Below are positions 60,501-64,000 of a stretch of 64,000 nucleotides of DNA, in pieces (within the stretch, counting starts at the first letter, position 1; each line of letters opens with the position of its first letter). The position numbers and the translations under genes were made by a program. The DNA comes from Datnioides undecimradiatus. Lineage: Eukaryota > Chordata > Actinopteri > Lobotiformes > Datnioididae. Under the pieces are notes generated by a model. It worked only from the letters and a program-made list of their open reading frames with translations. It searched no databases and was not told the origin of the DNA. The stretch lies in assembly GCA_008933995.1 (NCBI GenBank), contig WARS01000014.1:5751192-5815191 (forward strand), given 5' to 3'.

Positions 60501-63500
60501 GTCTCCCCATCAGAGGGGGACATTGAGCAGTCCCTCCAAGGGACCTGCCATCTTCCTCCTGATGAGCTCAGCCGTGTTCCACAGGAACAGTGTTGGATAC
60601 AGATGTCACCTCCGGTCTCTTGTCAGGTCTTGGGGACAAACGGCCAACTCCCTCTGCCCTTTTGCCCCTCGTAGTAAGAGGAGTCCTGGGAAAGGGGGGT
60701 GGACTCTTCCTCTGATGGGAAGCCATCTGCATGAGTGGAAAAAGCAAGGGAAGGAAAGGGAGGTTTTAAACTCACCAACAGTGCAAAAGTGAGAACACAC
60801 TGTTTTAGAACGAGCTCCCTGAGCACAGTAAAATATCAGTAACCTTCTCAAGCTCTGGCGCTCCTCGGGGGATGCATTACTTTGCTTGAACTGCAGCGTT
60901 TTTGCTTGTAGTTGATTAAATTTGACATGTTAGCTGTAATGAGTAAAATAGGTAAGTGTTATACAAATCAATATTAAATGTAACTGTTAAAAAGTAGGTC
61001 AGCTGCTGGGAATTTTTTATATGAATAAATTCTTATATAGTGTTTTAAATTTTTTTTAATGTGCTTTTAACATTTTACTAGTTTAGTTTCAGACAGATTT
61101 CTGAAATATCTCATGAAATGAAAGAATATATGTCATGAAGGAAAAACTAGCGTAGCTTCTTTGTGTGTCTGGTAGCTCTGTGGATGGTTTACTGCTCACC
61201 TTTGTATTCATGACCAGTATATCAGTAAGCTGAGTATGTGTGTATTTTCCTTCATTAACAGGTTTGTGCAGCTGACCTCTCATGTTTATTTGTGCTCTGT
61301 TGTATCCCAGGCAGTCAGAGAACACAGGCATTAGGAGAGCCATTCCTTGGAACTGCCCTAACAAGTAGTAAACACCAAGTGAATGGGTCCCGACCTCCTC
61401 AGACTCCCACTCGCTCCTCTCTTATGGGCCCTCCCCCTACTCCTGCTTCTAGACTACCACGCAAGACCCTGGGGCTACCCAGGAGCCTGACTGAGGCTAG
61501 TGTTCACTCTGAGCTGAGTGAAAGTGCTGGAAGCACGCAAGGTGAGCCTAACGAGGATTTACATCATTTTTAGTAATGGGATTTTTAGTTCCTAAAAGCT
61601 ATTGCATAAAGGTATAAAGTCAGCTTTATGCAGATTGTTTTCCAGGATCAGGCCACAGATTTGTTTTTTTTAAGGACACATCTGGACATGGTGGGGAGGG
61701 GCTCCTTTTTGAAACGGTGACCCACTTCAGGGCTGGGCTTGAATGTAAATCTCCCTCAGGGCAAATCTTTCTCAGATTTAATACCTCCACATCAGCATGA
61801 CACAGGAGCTTAGCATTTTAAAAAACAGTAATATTTTTCAAGTGCCTTCATTTTAAACAATACAAGTAGAAAATCTTTTATAATTTAAAAACCTGCATGA
61901 AAAAGATGAAACCCGGTCTGGTGTCAGCAAATTATTCTGTGTTACTGCTGCTCCTTGAAAGGCTTATGGTACTTTTTCTCATTCAAGAAAGTAAAAGAAA
62001 AGGAGCGCTGTCAGACAGTGGGCTCTTTTCCTCACAACATCATTAATAGCATACAGGTCTGTGATTGGCTGAGAAGACTTATTTTCCAAACTGGGGACCC
62101 CCCCCTTGTGTGGTTGTCATGGCAACATGTTCTATTCCACTCTAGTTCACACACAGCGTTGCCTGGAGGAAAGTGAGCAGACATACAGCACAACTGATGT
62201 CGTCTGAGGTGCAGAAAAGGAGCAGTTTCCCTATTTTCTTTTCAAATTAAAAACCAATGGCTGGGTATACAGGACTTCGAAGTTGCACTTGGACTGAATT
62301 TCCAGCTAATGTTTTCAACAACAACTCTTCATCAGCACTGGACAGTGCATCTGACTGCGATCTCACACTCTTGACATGCCTGTTCATTGGATCCTATCGC
62401 TTTTGTATCATCCCTTTGTTAGCTGCATTTAATGGAAAAGATAGAAAGCTCTGGAGAAGTAAGTGTGACTGAAAGTTGAAGCATCACTGTGGTATCCATG
62501 GTGAAGTGTTTTATTTAAATGTATTTTGGAAATTTTTAATCACTTCTCACAGAGGACATAAACAATTGTTTTATAAGGCAGAAAGTCATTCAGTTATGAT
62601 GTTTAAAATTTGATTCTATATTTGTTACATCTTGCTATCGTAAATGTTTCATCTTAATTGAAATAAACACTTGAGGTTCACATTGTTATATGAGAAATGG
62701 TGTGATCACATTCTGTAAGTAGATTGAGACGATTTTCTAACAAATCGCTGAACTTGACAGCAGTAACATTTTGAAAACAGACAGGTATTGAAAGTCTTCT
62801 ATTTCAGTGTCTAACCAGCACTTCTTTACTTGTTCAACAGTATCTGGTGGAGCTGCACATAAACCAACCCCATTCAAAACTGTTCTGAAAGCTAGACTCA
62901 TAAAAACCCCTCTGAAAAACACCGGACCATGTGAGATCACATCTTTGCACTTGCACACACACGTACATACATACATTTACCTGTCAGATTCAGTTTTCAG
63001 TTTTTCTTTATCTTGTTCTCCTCTACAAGAAAGTGTCTGATATTTTCATAACTTTTGTTTGAAGCCATTGAGCTTAAATGTTGATTGGATTTAAATCTCC
63101 CTTTGAGTGAGAACACATTGATTTTTACATCTCTAATCAAATCCTCAGGCTATGATAAGGAAACAGCCCTCTTAACTCTGACTTAGGCTGAAAGTGATTG
63201 AACTCTCAAAAAACACTCAAGTACAAAAAGAAGCTAATGTTACTTCCTACCGTTGTTTATATCATTTGGTAAAGCCTCTTAGATCTTGATTGAATTAAAT
63301 AACTTATTACTTAAATTACTAATTAACGATTGTTTTCAGTTGAACAGTATGTGTGATCAAACCACATGATTTTGATGTAGTATAAAAGCTGTCAACAGCT
63401 GTGGTTAGTTGCCAGTGTTTGTGCTACATGATGGGTCATATTAACTCCTGCCTCGTGTCTCACCTGGATCTACAGCTTTGGCCACAGCATGCAAACCTGC

Positions 63501-63595
63501 TGCTTCCACCAGCAAAGGAGCTTCAAACTCTGCAGCCAGTCCACTGAAAAAGACTGCTTCAGCAAAACTTGTCCGTCTAGCATCAAGTGGACCTG
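57544..63595 (+). CDS. mtus1: microtubule-associated scaffold protein 1 (ATIP3-like), 5' part
   Basis: Five coding exons in the window: 57544-59511 (656 codons, phase 0), 59786-59999, 61311-61541, 62841-62930 and 63476-63595. The gene continues past 64000. Family: ATIP proteins bind and stabilise microtubules, with a long C-terminal coiled coil that must lie beyond the window. Evidence: SNKTFNMSTDQVKGT near the start matches the NQTFDMTVDKVNCTF region of human MTUS1, and VKKMEIKKFPKSDFSSVKSK (about residue 376) matches its conserved KTEI..P.FKNVKAKV segment. The rest is Ser/Pro/Lys-rich and disordered, with basic PRKTLGLPRSL and TPASRLPRK; the SRLP there resembles EB1-binding SxIP motifs. The exon begins at 57456, and an in-frame TGA at 57508 supports the start at 57544. 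A GTAAAT donor-like site at 57501 lies in the leader. The paralogue MTUS2 is less likely. Which teleost copy (a or b) it is cannot be told. Confidence 0.85.
60476..60673 (+). other. candidate extra mtus1 exon (198 nt)
   Basis: TTGTATACAG precedes 60476 and GTAAGA follows 60673. Between them one frame is open in phase 1 at both ends, the phase used by the neighbouring mtus1 exons, so inclusion would keep the reading frame. Its translation (EIVQVVVKQSPHQRG...) has no clear similarity. Other frames look equally protein-like in parts (for example GLGDKRPTPSALLP), so the call is weak. Confidence 0.25.
62062..62256 (+). promoter_or_regulatory. candidate internal promoter of mtus1
   Basis: An inverted CCAAT box (ATTGG, 62064-62068) and a near-palindromic RFX X-box-like GTTGTCATGGCAAC (62113-62126) lie 130-195 bp upstream of an ATG that opens a phase-compatible alternative first exon. 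No TATA box. Mammalian MTUS1 is known to use several promoters for its ATIP isoforms. The specific site here is inferred. Confidence 0.4.
62257..62458 (+). CDS. mtus1: candidate alternative first coding exon of mtus1
   Basis: An open frame from ATG (62257; G at +4; in-frame TAA at 62248-62250) runs 67 codons plus one base to a consensus donor GAA|GTAAGT at 62459. It ends in phase 1, exactly the phase accepted by the next mtus1 exon at 62841, so it would give a short N terminus joined to the shared C-terminal part. The peptide begins MAGYTGLRSCTWTEFPANVF and contains a hydrophobic stretch (LTLLTCLFIGSYRFCIIPLL), possibly membrane-associated. I do not recognise it from other species. Chance is the alternative. 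Confidence 0.45.
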
Positions 63596-64000
63596 GTAAG
63601 AGTTGTCTCATTTCATTGTGTTTTTAACACAGCTTCTGCTCCAACTAATGCAGTTGTATCCATTTGTTTTATTATGCATGGGCTTGGTTTACAAAGATTT
63701 GGGGTATTGTGTTTTTTGTTGTCATTGTATCACACCTATATTGTTAATGAACACATCCTAGTTAAACCATGTTTAGTTTTTAGTGCCATGTCCTTAACTA
63801 CAAAGAGCACTGTCCTGTGGTGTTTTATCTTTGATTGATGTCAAGTCTGGCATCTATTTTAAAGAGGATTAAATGCAAGTATTTTTATTTACTATTGCTG
63901 AAATTACTGATTACTTAATATTTTAATGCAGCTCAGTGCTATATTGAATCTGATCTGTGCTAATTTTGGAGTCTTTGGTGTTTATGAGTGGCTACTCTTT

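Noticed and set aside
1..64000. CRISPR arrays, rRNA genes, bacterial operons
   Set aside because: No regular direct repeats with unique spacers, no rRNA-like conserved blocks. Intron-bearing vertebrate genes throughout.

Overview
The window reads as nuclear DNA of a bony fish, probably a percomorph-type teleost. The genes are intron-rich with GT-AG junctions. CA/GT microsatellites are frequent. Several interspersed repeats match families I know from spiny-rayed fishes, including a nearly complete ZBED-type hAT element. No prokaryotic, organellar or CRISPR features are visible.

Layout. Positions 1-17.7 kb are intergenic, with one short non-autonomous hAT-like element (1758-2352), a tRNA-derived SINE fragment (about 13.26 kb) and microsatellites. 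A gene for an endothelin receptor, best called ednrb2, runs on the + strand. It has a TATA promoter near 17.81 kb, a non-coding first exon, a start at 22174, seven coding exons, a stop at 27085 and a poly(A) signal at 29060. polr1d, the RPAC2/AC19 subunit shared by RNA polymerases I and III, lies on the - strand with five coding exons (35076 down to 32027). About 35.3-46.4 kb is gene-poor and repeat-rich: retroelement fragments, a degenerate tandem array (39-40 kb), two 24-bp minisatellites, a perfect hairpin and a decayed hAT transposon (41692-44339). vamp7, a longin R-SNARE, follows on the + strand (46976-50462, seven coding exons, 220 aa). mtus1, a microtubule-associated protein, begins only about 0.3 kb after the vamp7 poly(A) signal and runs off the right edge. 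Its N-terminal 656-codon exon and four further exons are in the window, as is a candidate internal promoter with an alternative first exon at 62.06-62.46 kb.

The four genes do not form a pathway. They act in endothelin signalling (ednrb2), rRNA/tRNA transcription (polr1d), endolysosomal membrane fusion (vamp7) and microtubule regulation (mtus1). The ednrb2-vamp7 linkage supports calling the receptor EDNRB2, the copy absent from mammals, rather than EDNRA or EDNRB1. The exon models were built by hand from splice sites, reading phase and recalled family protein sequence. Every phase closes and the predicted lengths fit the families. Repeat family assignments are from memory and less certain.
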